Shown here: positions 1-8,401 of the stretch, one piece after another
How the letters are laid out: every line of letters starts with the position of its first letter
How positions within the stretch are numbered: the first letter of the stretch is position 1
Origin: Corynebacterium minutissimum
GTDB taxonomy: Bacteria > Actinomycetota > Actinomycetes > Mycobacteriales > Mycobacteriaceae
Reading direction: 5' to 3'
NCBI RefSeq assembly: GCF_016889765.1
Contig: NZ_CP069533.1
Coordinates: 558,001 to 622,000 of the forward strand
DNA: 64,000 nt
Program-made: the position numbers and the translations under genes
The notes under the pieces: model-generated
What the model was told of the DNA's origin: nothing
The model's database searches: none
The model's input: only the letters and a program-made list of their open reading frames with translations

Positions 1-131
1 ACGAGCCCGACACCACAGCGCCCTCCACCGAAGCTGCTCCGGCCTCCTCGCGGCGCACCCGCTCGCGGTACGGCGGCTCTAAGCCGGACTTCTACGAGAA
101 AATCCGCGAGCGCGGCCACGAACGCTTCTAG
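1..131 (+). CDS. C-terminal end of an unidentified protein (cut by window edge)
   Basis: An open frame runs in from the left edge (codons starting at base 3) and stops at TAG 129-131. The visible tail is rich in Ala, Ser, Thr and Arg and ends in a charged stretch (YEKIRERGHERF). No family is recognisable from about 42 residues. A run of inverted repeats follows the stop. Reading frame is clear; the function is unknown. Confidence 0.55.
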   Translation, partial: EPDTTAPSTEAAPASSRRTRSRYGGSKPDFYEKIRERGHERF

Positions 132-161
132 CCTCGGCCCTTAAAACGCAGAGAAGGCAAG

Positions 162-224
162 GACAAGGCCCCTTGTCATGAGCTGAACAGGTCAACAAGA
201 CAAAACGTACCTGTTGACCTGTTC
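162..224. repeat. Two adjacent inverted repeats
   Basis: A 7-bp palindrome (GACAAGG, 2-base spacer, CCTTGTC) spans 162-177. A perfect 13-bp inverted repeat follows: arms 185-197 (GAACAGGTCAACA) and 212-224 with a 14-base spacer. Neither is followed by a T tract. They could form a terminator for the gene ending at 131 or act as DNA-binding sites. The rest of 132-380 shows no gene. Confidence 0.5.
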
Positions 225-380
225 ATATTCCGGACGCCTGTTATACACCGCACTAACAGTGCTAGTCCCGGTCATCCAATTGGCTAAAGCAGGATCGACA
301 CTCCCCACTAGAGCAAAAGCATCTTTCACCCAAGCGCAAAGGCTTCCTTCTCATTCACGCCCGACGCTACTAAATATGGG

Positions 381-605
381 TCAATGCGGATACCGATGCA
401 TCTTCCTGTGCTCGAACCAGGCCCAAATCAAAGAAGCCAAGAACAACAGTGGCGTAACCCACGCCAGACGATGCCACCAATGTGCTCCAAAGTATGATTC
501 ATCAGCACTTAGTCCTGCTAGATAATTGATTACAAGCGTTGCGATGAACAGCACTACAACGACAGTAACGCTCCACCAGTAGGCTGCGCTTTTCTGTTTA
601 CGCAT
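381..605 (-). CDS. Small two-helix membrane protein, hypothetical
   Basis: 74 codons. The start chosen is ATG 605-603 (MRKQKS), because an AGAGGA ribosome site lies 8 bases upstream; a longer TTG start at 623 would swallow that site. The protein has a basic N terminus, a hydrophobic segment at about residues 8-28, a short acidic outer loop (SADESYF), a second hydrophobic segment at about 44-62 and a basic tail. This suggests two membrane helices with both ends inside. No family recognised and no partner gene nearby. Confidence 0.6.
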   Translation of the reverse strand: MRKQKSAAYWWSVTVVVVLFIATLVINYLAGLSADESYFGAHWWHRLAWVTPLLFLASLIWAWFEHRKMHRYPH

Positions 606-807
606 CAATGCCATCCTCTTCAATACATGTTTGCTGTTTTAGCGCGGGTTTGTGTGGTTAGTCGTCTCCCCCACCCAGATTACATCGTTCGGCTATAAAC
701 CTACGACTAATGAAAAATGCAGTCAATAACCATTTGCTAACAATGATTATTCATCTGCATAAACGGCCCCAGCCTTCACCCTAGAGCACCCGCCCTCCGA
801 GCACGAC

Positions 808-841
808 GAAACCCCTCTCCGACTTAACGGAAAGGGGTTTC
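808..841 (-). terminator. Hairpin downstream of tRNA-Val
   Basis: Near-perfect inverted repeat, 808-821 with 828-841 around a 6-base loop. The outer 8 bp are GAAACCCC/GGGGTTTC. It lies immediately 3' of the minus-strand tRNA-Val and is probably its terminator; symmetry means it could work in both directions. Confidence 0.7.
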
Positions 842-844
842 ATT

Positions 845-920
845 TGGTGCGGCCTGAGGGGATCGAACCCCCGACCTACTGGGTGTAAACCAGTTGCTCT
901 TCCAGCTGAGCTAAAGCCGC
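845..920 (-). tRNA. tRNA-Val (anticodon TAC), CCA encoded
   Basis: Read on the minus strand the cloverleaf is complete: acceptor GCGGCTT/AGGCCGC, D arm GCTC...., anticodon stem ACTGG/CCAGT with loop TTTACAC (anticodon bases 887-885), and T arm with TTCGATC. The CCA tail is encoded at 847-845. A strong hairpin follows. Confidence 0.95.
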
Positions 921-1030
921 AGTGCACTTGGTGCGCTCGCACAAGATTAGCCTATAGGCACCCGCAGCAACAAATCAGGGTCCCTCTTGTTGCTACGAAT
1001 ACCACCTGAGCAGGGTTTTCTTCTTAACCC

Positions 1031-1468
1031 TTAAGGCTTCTTGGTGTAGCCGCGAGCAACGAGGCAGGAGCCCTGCCACTCGCCGAGGCGCTCAGCCTTG
1101 GTCTGCACGAGGCCAGCCAGCTGAGCGGATTCAGAAATCTCGCCCGGCTCCAAGTTGCCTGGCTTTCCAGCGCCCGGAGTCATCAGCCAGATACGGCCCG
1201 AGTCCCCGAGGGGACGGGTAGCGTCTACAAGGCCATCAACCAAGTCGCCATCTTCAGCGCGCCACCACAGCAGCACAACGTCACACAGCTCGTCGGTTTC
1301 CTCGTCAAGGAAGTCATCTCCCAGTACGTCCTCAATGGACTCGGAAATCGTGGAATCGCAGTCCTCGTCCCACCCGAGCTCGAGGGCAATCTGTCCCTCT
1401 TTGATGCCGAGCTTGGCTGCCGATCCGGTCACGTGTTGAGTTCCTTCCGATGGAGTTGTCGTTGTCAT
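1031..1468 (-). CDS. DUF3052 family protein
   Basis: 145 residues, starting at ATG 1468-1466 (MTTTTPSEG). The ORF is open further upstream, but that extension would run into the aceE leader and lacks family character. The sequence includes AAKLGIKEGQIALELGWDED and a C-terminal GRIWLMTPGAGKPG segment, typical of the DUF3052 family (Rv2239c-like), whose gene also neighbours aceE in mycobacteria. The protein is acidic and probably cytosolic. It is divergently oriented to aceE across a 172-base intergenic region. No biochemical role is known to me. Confidence 0.85.
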   Translation of the reverse strand: MTTTTPSEGTQHVTGSAAKLGIKEGQIALELGWDEDCDSTISESIEDVLGDDFLDEETDELCDVVLLWWRAEDGDLVDGLVDATRPLGDSGRIWLMTPGAGKPGNLEPGEISESAQLAGLVQTKAERLGEWQGSCLVARGYTKKP

Positions 1469-1640
1469 GCAGAGTATTTTAACGTCTGCGGTGCACTTTT
1501 TCGCGTCGAACCTCCCCCGAATCTGCCTAGAAGTGGACATTTTCCCCCGTAAAACCACCCGTGGGGGCCTCGACGTGTCTCCCCAAAAAGAGGCGCGTAT
1601 CCTTGTGACAGATCTTTGTACCACGAACCAGGAGGATTCC

Positions 1641-4397
1641 ATGGCCGACTTGGACGCCAAAAACGGCGACTCCAACTTCCCCATCGTTCGCGATGGCGTA
1701 GCCGCGTACCTGCACGATAACGACCCGGAAGAGACCCGTGAGTGGATGGAATCCCTCGACGGTCTGTTGGATTCTTCCGATCCGGAACGCGCCCGCTACC
1801 TCATGCTGCGCCTGCTTGAGCGCGCCACGGCAAAACGCGTACCGCTGCCGTCCCTGACGTCCACAGACTTTGTGAACACCATCCCCACCTCTCTCGAGCC
1901 GGAGTTCCCGGGCGATGAGGAGTTGGAGAAGCGCTACCGCCGCTGGATCCGCTGGAACGCAGCCATCATGGTGCACCGCGCACAGCGCCCAGGCATTGGC
2001 GTGGGCGGCCACATCTCCACCTACGCTGGCGCTGCCCCGCTCTACGAAGTGGGCCTGAACCACTTCTTCAAGGGCAAGGACGATCCGTCCGGCGGTGACC
2101 AGATCTTCTTCCAGGGTCACGCTTCCCCGGGTGTATATGCCCGCGCCTTCATGGAAGGTCGCCTAACCGAGGAAGATATGGACAGCTTCCGCCAGGAGCA
2201 CTCCCGTGGCGAAGACAAGGGTCTGCCCTCCTACCCACACCCGCGCCTTATGCCGGATTTCTGGGAGTTCCCGACTGTATCTATGGGTCTCGGCCCGATT
2301 AACGCTATCTACCAGGCTCGCTTCAACAAGTACCTGGAGACCCGCGGCATCAAGGACACCTCGAAGCAGCACGTCTGGGCCTTCCTGGGTGACGGCGAGA
2401 TGGATGAGCCGGAGTCCCGCGGTCTGCTACAGATGGCGTCCCTCTACGAGTTAGACAACCTCACCTTCGTGGTGAACTGTAATCTGCAGCGCCTCGATGG
2501 CCCTGTGCGCGGTAATACCCAGATCATCCAGGAGCTGGAGTCCTTCTTCCGCGGCGCTGGCTGGTCCGTCATCAAGGTCGTGTGGGGCCGTGGCTGGGAC
2601 AAGCTTCTCGACGCCGACAAGGAAGGCGCCCTGGTCAACATCATGAACACCACGTCGGATGGTGACTACCAGACCTTCAAGGCCAACGACGGCGCCTACG
2701 TGCGCGAGCACTTCTTCGGCCGCGATGAGCGCACGCTCAAGCTGGTCGAGGACATGACTGACGATGAGATTTGGGCACTGCGCCGCGGTGGTCACGACTA
2801 CCGCAAGATCTACGCCGCGTATGACAAGGCTCTGAGTTACGCCGGCACCGGCCGCCCGACCGTTATTCTGGCCCACACCATTAAGGGCTACGGCCTGGGC
2901 CACAACTTCGAGGGCCGCAACGCTACCCACCAGATGAAGAAGCTGACCCTGGAGGACCTCAAGCTCTTCCGCGATAAGCAGGGTATCCCGATTACGGACG
3001 AACAGCTGGAGGCAGATCCGTACCTGCCGCCGTACTACCACCCGGGTCCGGAGACTCCGGAAATCAAGTACATGCTGGAGCGTCGTAAAGAGCTCGGCGG
3101 CTTCCTTCCGGAGCGCCGTGAGAACTTCACTCCGCTGACTACCCCGGATTTGTCTAAGCTGCGTTCGGTGCGCAAGGGTTCTGGCAAGCAGGATGTGGCT
3201 ACCACCATGGCGCTGGTCCGTACCTTCAAGGAGCTCATGCGCGATAAGGAACTGGGCAAGCGCGTGGTGCCGATCATCCCGGATGAGGCCCGTACCTTCG
3301 GTATGGACTCCTGGTTCCCGACGTTGAAGATCTGGAACCCGCGCGGCCAGAACTACGTGCCGGTGGACCACGACCTCATGCTCTCCTACCGTGAGGCCAC
3401 GGATGGCCAGATCCTCCACGAGGGTATTTCTGAGGCCGGCGCTGCCGCCTCCTTTACTGCGGCAGCAACGTCCTACGCCACGCAGGGCGAGGCCATGATT
3501 CCGCTGTACATCTTCTACTCGATGTTCGGCTTCCAGCGCACTGGCGATGCCTTCTGGGCCGCCGCCGACCAGCTGGGCCGCGGCTTCATCATCGGTGCTA
3601 CCGCCGGCCGCACCACCCTGACCGGTGAGGGCCTGCAGCACATGGATGGCCACTCCCCTATTTTGGCGTCGACCAACCCGGCCGTCGAGGTCTACGATCC
3701 TGCCTTCGGTTACGAGATTGCTCACCTCGTTCCGCGCGGTATTGAGCGCATGTACGGCGAGGACCACGAGCCTGTCATGTACTACCTCACCGTGTACAAC
3801 GAGCCGGTGAAGCAGCCGGCTGAGCCGGAGAACCTCGACGTTGAAGGCCTGCACAAGGGTATCTACCATTACAACACCGCTGAGTCAGGCTCCATCCCGG
3901 CCAACATCCTGGCTTCCGGTGTCGGTATGTATGAGGCACTGCGTGCCCAGGAGATTCTGGCTGAGCAGTTCGACGTCAAGGCGGCTCTGTTCTCCGTCAC
4001 CTCCTGGGTCAACCTGGCCCGCGATGGTGCTGCCCGCAACCAGGAGGCCCTGCGCAAGGGTGAAGCCCCGACCGAGGCCTTCGCCACCACTCAGCTTAAG
4101 GGCTTCGAGGGACCGTTCATCGGTGTCTCCGACTTCGCCACGGACTTGCAGGAGCAGATTCGCCCCTACGTCCCGGGCGAGTACATCGTCTTGGGCACAG
4201 ATGGCTTCGGCTTCTCCGATACGCGCGAAGGCGCTCGCCGCTTCTTCAACAACGATGCCGAGTCCATCGTCGTCGCTGTCCTCGAGGGCCTGGCTCGCGA
4301 GGGCAAGGTCGAGCGCAGTGTCGTGCAGCAGGCTGCTCGCGACCTGAAGCTCGATGACCCGACTGCCACTACCTCCAGGTCCTCCGATGAGGACTAA
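1641..4397 (+). CDS. aceE: Pyruvate dehydrogenase E1 component (homodimeric type)
   Basis: 918 residues, the usual size for actinobacterial AceE. It decarboxylates pyruvate with thiamine diphosphate and passes the acetyl group to the lipoyl-E2 subunit. The start is ATG 1641 (MADLDAKNGD), preceded by AGGAGG at 1631-1636; an in-frame upstream extension to 1467 is rejected. The ThDP/Mg motif GDGEMDEPES...NCNLQRLDG begins near residue 251, and HASPGVYARAF and EGLQHMDGHSPI are family signatures. Codon use is strongly biased to C/G endings, as in highly expressed genes. The leader is about 170 bases and may hold regulatory sites. A strong terminator follows. As in other corynebacteria, aceE stands alone rather than in an operon with E2/E3. 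Confidence 0.97.
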   Translation: MADLDAKNGDSNFPIVRDGVAAYLHDNDPEETREWMESLDGLLDSSDPERARYLMLRLLERATAKRVPLPSLTSTDFVNTIPTSLEPEFPGDEELEKRYRRWIRWNAAIMVHRAQRPGIGVGGHISTYAGAAPLYEVGLNHFFKGKDDPSGGDQIFFQGHASPGVYARAFMEGRLTEEDMDSFRQEHSRGEDKGLPSYPHPRLMPDFWEFPTVSMGLGPINAIYQARFNKYLETRGIKDTSKQHVWAFLGDGEMDEPESRGLLQMASLYELDNLTFVVNCNLQRLDGPVRGNTQIIQELESFFRGAGWSVIKVVWGRGWDKLLDADKEGALVNIMNTTSDGDYQTFKANDGAYVREHFFGRDERTLKLVEDMTDDEIWALRRGGHDYRKIYAAYDKALSYAGTGRPTVILAHTIKGYGLGHNFEGRNATHQMKKLTLEDLKLFRDKQGIPITDEQLEADPYLPPYYHPGPETPEIKYMLERRKELGGFLPERRENFTPLTTPDLSKLRSVRKGSGKQDVATTMALVRTFKELMRDKELGKRVVPIIPDEARTFGMDSWFPTLKIWNPRGQNYVPVDHDLMLSYREATDGQILHEGISEAGAAASFTAAATSYATQGEAMIPLYIFYSMFGFQRTGDAFWAAADQLGRGFIIGATAGRTTLTGEGLQHMDGHSPILASTNPAVEVYDPAFGYEIAHLVPRGIERMYGEDHEPVMYYLTVYNEPVKQPAEPENLDVEGLHKGIYHYNTAESGSIPANILASGVGMYEALRAQEILAEQFDVKAALFSVTSWVNLARDGAARNQEALRKGEAPTEAFATTQLKGFEGPFIGVSDFATDLQEQIRPYVPGEYIVLGTDGFGFSDTREGARRFFNNDAESIVVAVLEGLAREGKVERSVVQQAARDLKLDDPTATTSRSSDED

Positions 4398-4428
4398 GGC
4401 TTAGGGCTTCAAAGCTTCTAGCCCTCCA

Positions 4429-4460
4429 GCCCCTTCTGCCCCGCTTCGGGCAGAAGGGGC
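4429..4460 (+). terminator. Terminator of aceE
   Basis: A 13-bp perfect stem (4429-4441 with 4448-4460; arms GCCCCTTCTGCCC / GGGCAGAAGGGGC) with a 6-base loop, 32 bases after the aceE stop, followed by ATTCT. The following 210 bases up to the hydrolase stop (4461-4671) contain no convincing gene. Confidence 0.85.
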
Positions 4461-4671
4461 ATTCTCATGCTCAAAGCCATAAGGGCAACTGCCCTAGGTG
4501 ACAATTTTGGCTCCAGAAATCGAGTCAGAGGCGATAACTTTGGCAGATCGGGCAGTTCGGTCACCGCGCGTGGCTCGGCGCCACAAGCAAAAGGGTCGGC
4601 GCCATCAGCAACGGGCACGACCGACATCAGCAAACGGGCTCAGCCACGGTCAACCAAGGTCTCAGCCAATA

Positions 4672-5691
4672 TCAGCGGGAACTAGCGAGCACACGGTCGA
4701 GGACCCGGCCCAAAGCTTTGGAGACCTCGCTAGGTTCTTCCAAGATGACCATATGCCCAGCACCATCGATAGCGGTGAGGTTGGCGGAAGGCCAGTGGCG
4801 GGCAATGACCTCAGATTGGCGGTGTGGGGTGACAATGTCTTGCTTGCCCACCACAATTTCGCCCGGGATATCGCGCAGACGAGCGGCGGCACCGAATTCG
4901 GAGTGCCTCACGAGGTCATCGAAGAAGCCAGAGTAGCTCGACATCGGGGTATCGAGAAGCATGGACACGTGGAACTGTAGCTTGTCCATCTGGGGAAAGC
5001 CTTGCAAAAGCGCCGCAAAGGCTGGGGCCACCACGGCGGCTATCTCAAAGCGCGCGTTGTTTGCGCGTTCTGGAAGCCGCAAGCAAGTCCGGTACACCGC
5101 TTTCATAAACTGTGTTTCGAGGATTCGCGCAACCCCCTCTGCGGCAAAGCGCTGCATGGAGGTCGACACCAGCACCATGCCGTCAATGCGCTGGGCCACC
5201 TGTCGAGGTGCGCGCCGAAGGAGATTGAGGGCAATCATCCCGCCCATGGAATGGCCCAGCACGACGAGAGGTCCGGAAGCGGCACGCTCAGCAATCACGG
5301 CTAGCACGTCGTCGGCTGCGCCCCGAACCGTGCACTCGGAGGGGGTGACGTGGGTGGTGAGACCGTGGCCGCGGACGTCGACAAGCAAGCAGCGCACCGA
5401 GGGGTAATTCGCGCGGACGTCCTCGACTTGGGAGTAGAAGCTCCCCGCAGACAAGCAGTATCCGTGAATAAAAACAGCGGTCACCGCGGCATCGGAAGGC
5501 CCGACTTCATACCAGGCCACGCGCACGCCATCGTTGTCCACGAAGCCGTGGTCACTGACCTGCGTCAGCCCTGGTTCCGTGGTGAGATCGTGCAATTGCG
5601 AATAGACAGTATGCTCGACGCGACGCATTTGTGGGCGGACCCGGCGGGTCCAGCTGCGGGCGATTGCGGAGGAGCGTGCTCGATAAACCAT
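4672..5691 (-). CDS. Alpha/beta-fold hydrolase
   Basis: 339 residues. The alpha/beta hydrolase fold is shown by an HGYCLSAGSF oxyanion-hole segment (~95), VDVRGHG (~125), the nucleophile elbow GHSMGG (~170), a late acid in VVGKQDIVTP (~295) and the catalytic His in GAGHMV (~315). There is no signal peptide, so it is probably cytosolic; the substrate is unknown (ester, lactone or haloperoxidase-like). It is divergently transcribed from the acyl carrier protein gene with only about 26 bases between starts, so the promoters overlap; this raises, but does not prove, a thioester or fatty-acyl role. Family assignment is firm, function is not. Confidence 0.85.
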   Translation of the reverse strand: MVYRARSSAIARSWTRRVRPQMRRVEHTVYSQLHDLTTEPGLTQVSDHGFVDNDGVRVAWYEVGPSDAAVTAVFIHGYCLSAGSFYSQVEDVRANYPSVRCLLVDVRGHGLTTHVTPSECTVRGAADDVLAVIAERAASGPLVVLGHSMGGMIALNLLRRAPRQVAQRIDGMVLVSTSMQRFAAEGVARILETQFMKAVYRTCLRLPERANNARFEIAAVVAPAFAALLQGFPQMDKLQFHVSMLLDTPMSSYSGFFDDLVRHSEFGAAARLRDIPGEIVVGKQDIVTPHRQSEVIARHWPSANLTAIDGAGHMVILEEPSEVSKALGRVLDRVLASSR

Positions 5692-5704
5692 GACATTTCA
5701 ATAC

Positions 5705-5718
5705 TAGACTGATGCACA
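5705..5718 (+). promoter_or_regulatory. -10 element placing transcription start on the acpM AUG
   Basis: TAGACT (5705-5710) fits the corynebacterial -10 consensus TANANT. A start 7-8 bases downstream falls on the A of ATG 5718, so the acyl carrier protein mRNA is probably leaderless. No ribosome-binding site precedes either ATG. Confidence 0.5.
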
Positions 5719-6020
5719 TGGCTAACGACCTTTCCGCACAACTCGCAGCCCGCTTCGGCTCAGCACCGGCCGAGAACACCGATTCGGCACCTGCCGGCGA
5801 CACGTACGGCGAACTCACTCGCCTCATCACGAAAGTCACGGGCATCGAGGAAGGCTTGGAGCGCGATGCCCTCTTGGAAGACCTTGGGGTGGAGTCACTG
5901 GAGCGCATTGAGCTGGCCGTTCGCCTCGAAGAGGCCTGTGGGGTGCGCCTTGATGAAGAAACCATGCTCTCCGTGACCACGGTGGGCGACCTTGCTGATT
6001 ATCTGGAGGAACACTCGTGA
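5718..6020 (+). CDS. acpM: Acyl carrier protein
   Basis: 100 residues from ATG 5718 (MANDLSAQL); an alternative in-frame ATG at 5712 adds two residues. The C-terminal 75 residues are a phosphopantetheine-binding carrier domain with LLEDLGVESLERIELAVRLE. The Ser of the ESL triplet is the expected 4'-phosphopantetheine site, where most carriers have DSL. The N-terminal 25-30 residues are low complexity (Ala, Ser, Asp). The gene overlaps the next by GTGA, so the two are translationally coupled. The same acpM-nagD order downstream of aceE is known in C. glutamicum. Whether it serves the type I FAS or mycolate pathway or another acylation is open. Confidence 0.85.
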   Translation: MANDLSAQLAARFGSAPAENTDSAPAGDTYGELTRLITKVTGIEEGLERDALLEDLGVESLERIELAVRLEEACGVRLDEETMLSVTTVGDLADYLEEHS

Positions 6021-6796
6021 TTTCTTATCTCTCTGACATGGACGGCGTCCTCATCAAGGAAGGTGAAATGATTCCCGGCGCGGACGCCTTCATCCAGACG
6101 CTGAAAGATAATGACATCGAGTACATGGTGCTGACTAATAACTCGATGTCGACGCCGCGCGATCTCTCCGCACGCCTGAAGAACACCGGCCTGGATATCC
6201 CGGCGGAGCGCATCTGGACTTCGGCGACGGCTACCGCGGCGTTCCTGTCGAATCAGGCGGGGCTGTCCACTGCCTACGTCGTAGGCGAATCTGGCCTCAC
6301 CACTGCCCTGCATGAGGCGGGCTGGATTCTCAATGACACTGACGCGGATTTCGTGGTCTTGGGTGAGACGCGCACCTATTCTTTTGAGGCCATCACCACG
6401 GCTATCAATCTCATTCGCAACGGTGCACGTTTCATCGCCACCAATCCGGATGTCACCGGTCCGGCACCCCAGGGCGTACTGCCGGCTACCGGAGCGGTGG
6501 CCGCGCTCATTACTGCGGCAACGAACCGCGAGCCCTACTACGTGGGCAAGCCGAACCCGGTCATGATGCGCAGTGCGCTGAACAACATCGGCGCACACTC
6601 GGAGAACACAGTCATGATTGGTGACCGCATGGATACCGACGTCAAGTCTGGCTTGGAAGCCGGTATGCGCAGCATCCTCGTACGCTCTGGAATCAGTGAT
6701 GACCGTGAGATTGAACGCTACCCCTTCCGCCCGACACGCATCATCAATTCCGTAGCAGATCTCCCTGAGCGCATCTTCGATCCTTTCGAGGATTAG
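6017..6796 (+). CDS. nagD: HAD-IIA family phosphatase, NagD type
   Basis: 259 residues starting at GTG 6017, overlapping the acpM stop by 4 bases. HAD motif I is DMDGVL (~8-13), motif II TNNS (~42), motif III Lys in KPNP (~175) and motif IV GDRMDTD (~200); the C2a cap domain between II and III defines the NagD subgroup. Such enzymes dephosphorylate small phosphoesters such as nucleoside monophosphates or sugar phosphates. The coupling to the carrier protein suggests co-expression, but no substrate can be read from sequence. Cytosolic. Confidence 0.88.
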   Translation: MISYLSDMDGVLIKEGEMIPGADAFIQTLKDNDIEYMVLTNNSMSTPRDLSARLKNTGLDIPAERIWTSATATAAFLSNQAGLSTAYVVGESGLTTALHEAGWILNDTDADFVVLGETRTYSFEAITTAINLIRNGARFIATNPDVTGPAPQGVLPATGAVAALITAATNREPYYVGKPNPVMMRSALNNIGAHSENTVMIGDRMDTDVKSGLEAGMRSILVRSGISDDREIERYPFRPTRIINSVADLPERIFDPFED

Positions 6797-6799
6797 GGT

Positions 6800-7249
6800 T
6801 CAGGCGGCGCGCTTGACGACGGCCCGAAAACCATACTCCCCTGCCAGCATCTCCACCGCACGACCTAGGGCCTCCAGCTCGCTGGGCGTGCCGGTGAGTA
6901 CCTGACGGCAGCCGATACCTACGCCGCACGCAGCGCCGCCCAGCGTCTTCCCGCTGACGGGGTCCCAGTCGGCATCGCGGCACCAGCGCGTACACCACTG
7001 CGCGGTGAGGGGATCATCGCCAGGCACGATGAATTCGCTTTCGCTGCGAATGCAGCGCGCCATAGCCCGCTCGATGGCTGGGCGCAGGCAGCGGGGCATG
7101 CCTGAAATCTGCAGCACGGCTGTGCAGACCTCACCGCTGACCCGATTGGGCCAGCTTTGTGCTGCATGAGCAAGCGAGTCACCGACTGGGCTCGCTGACG
7201 AGGCTGACGCCGACGCATCAGCCTGTTGCGGGTGAACGCGTAGATTCAC
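6800..7249 (-). CDS. Hypothetical protein
   Basis: 149 residues from GTG 7249, chosen because AAAGGAG lies 8 bases upstream; an upstream ATG at 7303 would include that site. The protein has 6 or more cysteines, including the cluster CTRWC and a GGAACGVGIGC segment near residue 110, and a helical C terminus (SELEALGRAVEMLAGEYGF). It has no signal peptide or membrane segment. It ends 3 bases from the convergent nagD stop. No family recognised; the paired cysteines could bind metal, which is only a guess. Confidence 0.6.
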   Translation of the reverse strand: MNLRVHPQQADASASASSASPVGDSLAHAAQSWPNRVSGEVCTAVLQISGMPRCLRPAIERAMARCIRSESEFIVPGDDPLTAQWCTRWCRDADWDPVSGKTLGGAACGVGIGCRQVLTGTPSELEALGRAVEMLAGEYGFRAVVKRAA

Positions 7250-7587
7250 TCCTGTGTCTCCTTTGACGTCCGTGTGATGGCACGCCGACTCAAGCCGACG
7301 CAAGACGAGCTTCGTCTTCCCCTACGAACTTGTCTGCATCACGGTGCGGTGCGTCTGAAGTGTGACCACAATTTTCCCCCTGCCACTCGCGCCCCATCAA
7401 CCCTCAACCTGCACTTAAACCCCCGCAGCCTCAAGTTAAGCTTGAGACTTCCCCCTCGAAAATCGCCTCATGAATCACTGAAGCCACAAACGTTTACATT
7501 AGCCACGTAGATGCGCCGCAGCCACAGCACCCCCACTACCCCCGTGCGGACCAGCTTCACCAACCGCGTGAAGCTTTCCCAGCGCGG
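7250..7587. other. Non-coding interval with a short hairpin and a weak 26-codon ORF
   Basis: A pyrimidine-rich stretch holds a small perfect hairpin (CTCAAG 7430-7435 / CTTGAG 7441-7446) flanked by C5 runs. TACATT (7495-7500) could be a -10 element for a 26-codon basic ORF beginning ATG 7511 and ending TAG 7589-7591. This may be a tiny gene, a leader or an RNA; support is weak. Nothing else is seen. Confidence 0.3.
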
Positions 7588-8391
7588 CTAGCGGGACTGG
7601 CATTCCTCCCAGATGGCCGTGTTGGTTTCTGCCCACAGGGGCTTGCACCAGTCTCCGAAGTCACGGTCAGTCAACGCCACCATGGCCCACTCGCCGGCCA
7701 CCCAGAGGAAGGTGCCGCTCATGCCGAAGTGGCCAACAGCATCGGAAGGCAAGCTCCCCATCCACTGGTCTTTCTCACCATGAATCTCAAAGCCCAGACC
7801 CCACGTGCAGTCTTTGAAGCTGCCATAGCCCGGAACAATACCGCGCAGACCAGGGAATTGGACGCGTGTCATCTCAGCCACCGTCGAGGGATCCAGCAAC
7901 TGTGACGACTGCACCTCACGGGCAAAAGCGACAAGGTCCTCCACCGTAGACGTCAGACCATGCCCAGCAGAGCCCTCAAGCGTGGTGGCGGACATGCCCA
8001 AGGGAGCATAGACACCCTCAGCGAGGTACTCAGGGAAAGGAATCTCGGTGGCCTTCTCCACTACCTCTGCGGCCCACTCATAGCCCGCCGAGGAATAGAT
8101 GCGCCGCTGCCCCACGGGTTTTTGCGGTTCGCGGGAATCAAAACCCACGCCGGAGGTATGCGCCAAAAGGTGGCGCAACGTGGAGCCTTCAGGACCAGCT
8201 GGTTGGTCCAGCTCCACCGCACCTTCTTCCACGGCCACCATCACCCCATATGCGGCCACCAGCTTGGTCACTGACGCGACGGGGAAGCGGCGGGAGGTAT
8301 CACCCACCTGCTCCACTACCTCGCCGCGGTGCAGCAGCGCACCGGCAACGGTATCGACAGGCCAGGACTCGATGGAAGAAAAAGCGCTCAT
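7588..8391 (-). CDS. Serine hydrolase, beta-lactamase / class C PBP fold
   Basis: 267 residues. The SxxK tetrad is SVTK (~40), with nucleophile Ser and general-base Lys; the second motif is YSSAGY (~99), where YxN is usual; LRHLLAHTSG (~72) is a family signature, and GHFGMSGTFLW (~222) stands where the KTG-like third motif would be. No clear signal peptide, so it may be cytosolic. Members hydrolyse esters, amides or peptidoglycan stems. The gene follows the excalibur gene by 10 bases on the same strand, so they probably share a transcript. Weak antibiotic activity cannot be judged from sequence. Confidence 0.85.
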   Translation of the reverse strand: MSAFSSIESWPVDTVAGALLHRGEVVEQVGDTSRRFPVASVTKLVAAYGVMVAVEEGAVELDQPAGPEGSTLRHLLAHTSGVGFDSREPQKPVGQRRIYSSAGYEWAAEVVEKATEIPFPEYLAEGVYAPLGMSATTLEGSAGHGLTSTVEDLVAFAREVQSSQLLDPSTVAEMTRVQFPGLRGIVPGYGSFKDCTWGLGFEIHGEKDQWMGSLPSDAVGHFGMSGTFLWVAGEWAMVALTDRDFGDWCKPLWAETNTAIWEECQSR

Positions 8392-8401
8392 GCGCTCTAG
8401 C

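Noticed and set aside
1467..1640. Upstream extension of the aceE frame
   Set aside because: It overlaps the divergent DUF3052 gene start; AGGAGG sits properly before ATG 1641 and family members start there.
2451..3869. Long antisense ORF (472 codons) inside aceE
   Set aside because: It is a mirror of the strongly biased aceE codons; the translation has no family character and no ribosome site.
4498..4980. Plus-strand ORF of 160 codons after aceE
   Set aside because: It overlaps the hydrolase gene on the other strand, has low-complexity composition and no start signals.
7370..7470. C-rich hairpin region as a 6C-type small RNA
   Set aside because: Only one short 6-bp hairpin and C5 runs are visible; the paired C-rich loops expected for 6C RNA are not present.
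7274..7510. 78-codon ORF on the plus strand
   Set aside because: It has no ribosome site and a low-complexity translation; it lies in a pyrimidine-rich intergenic region.
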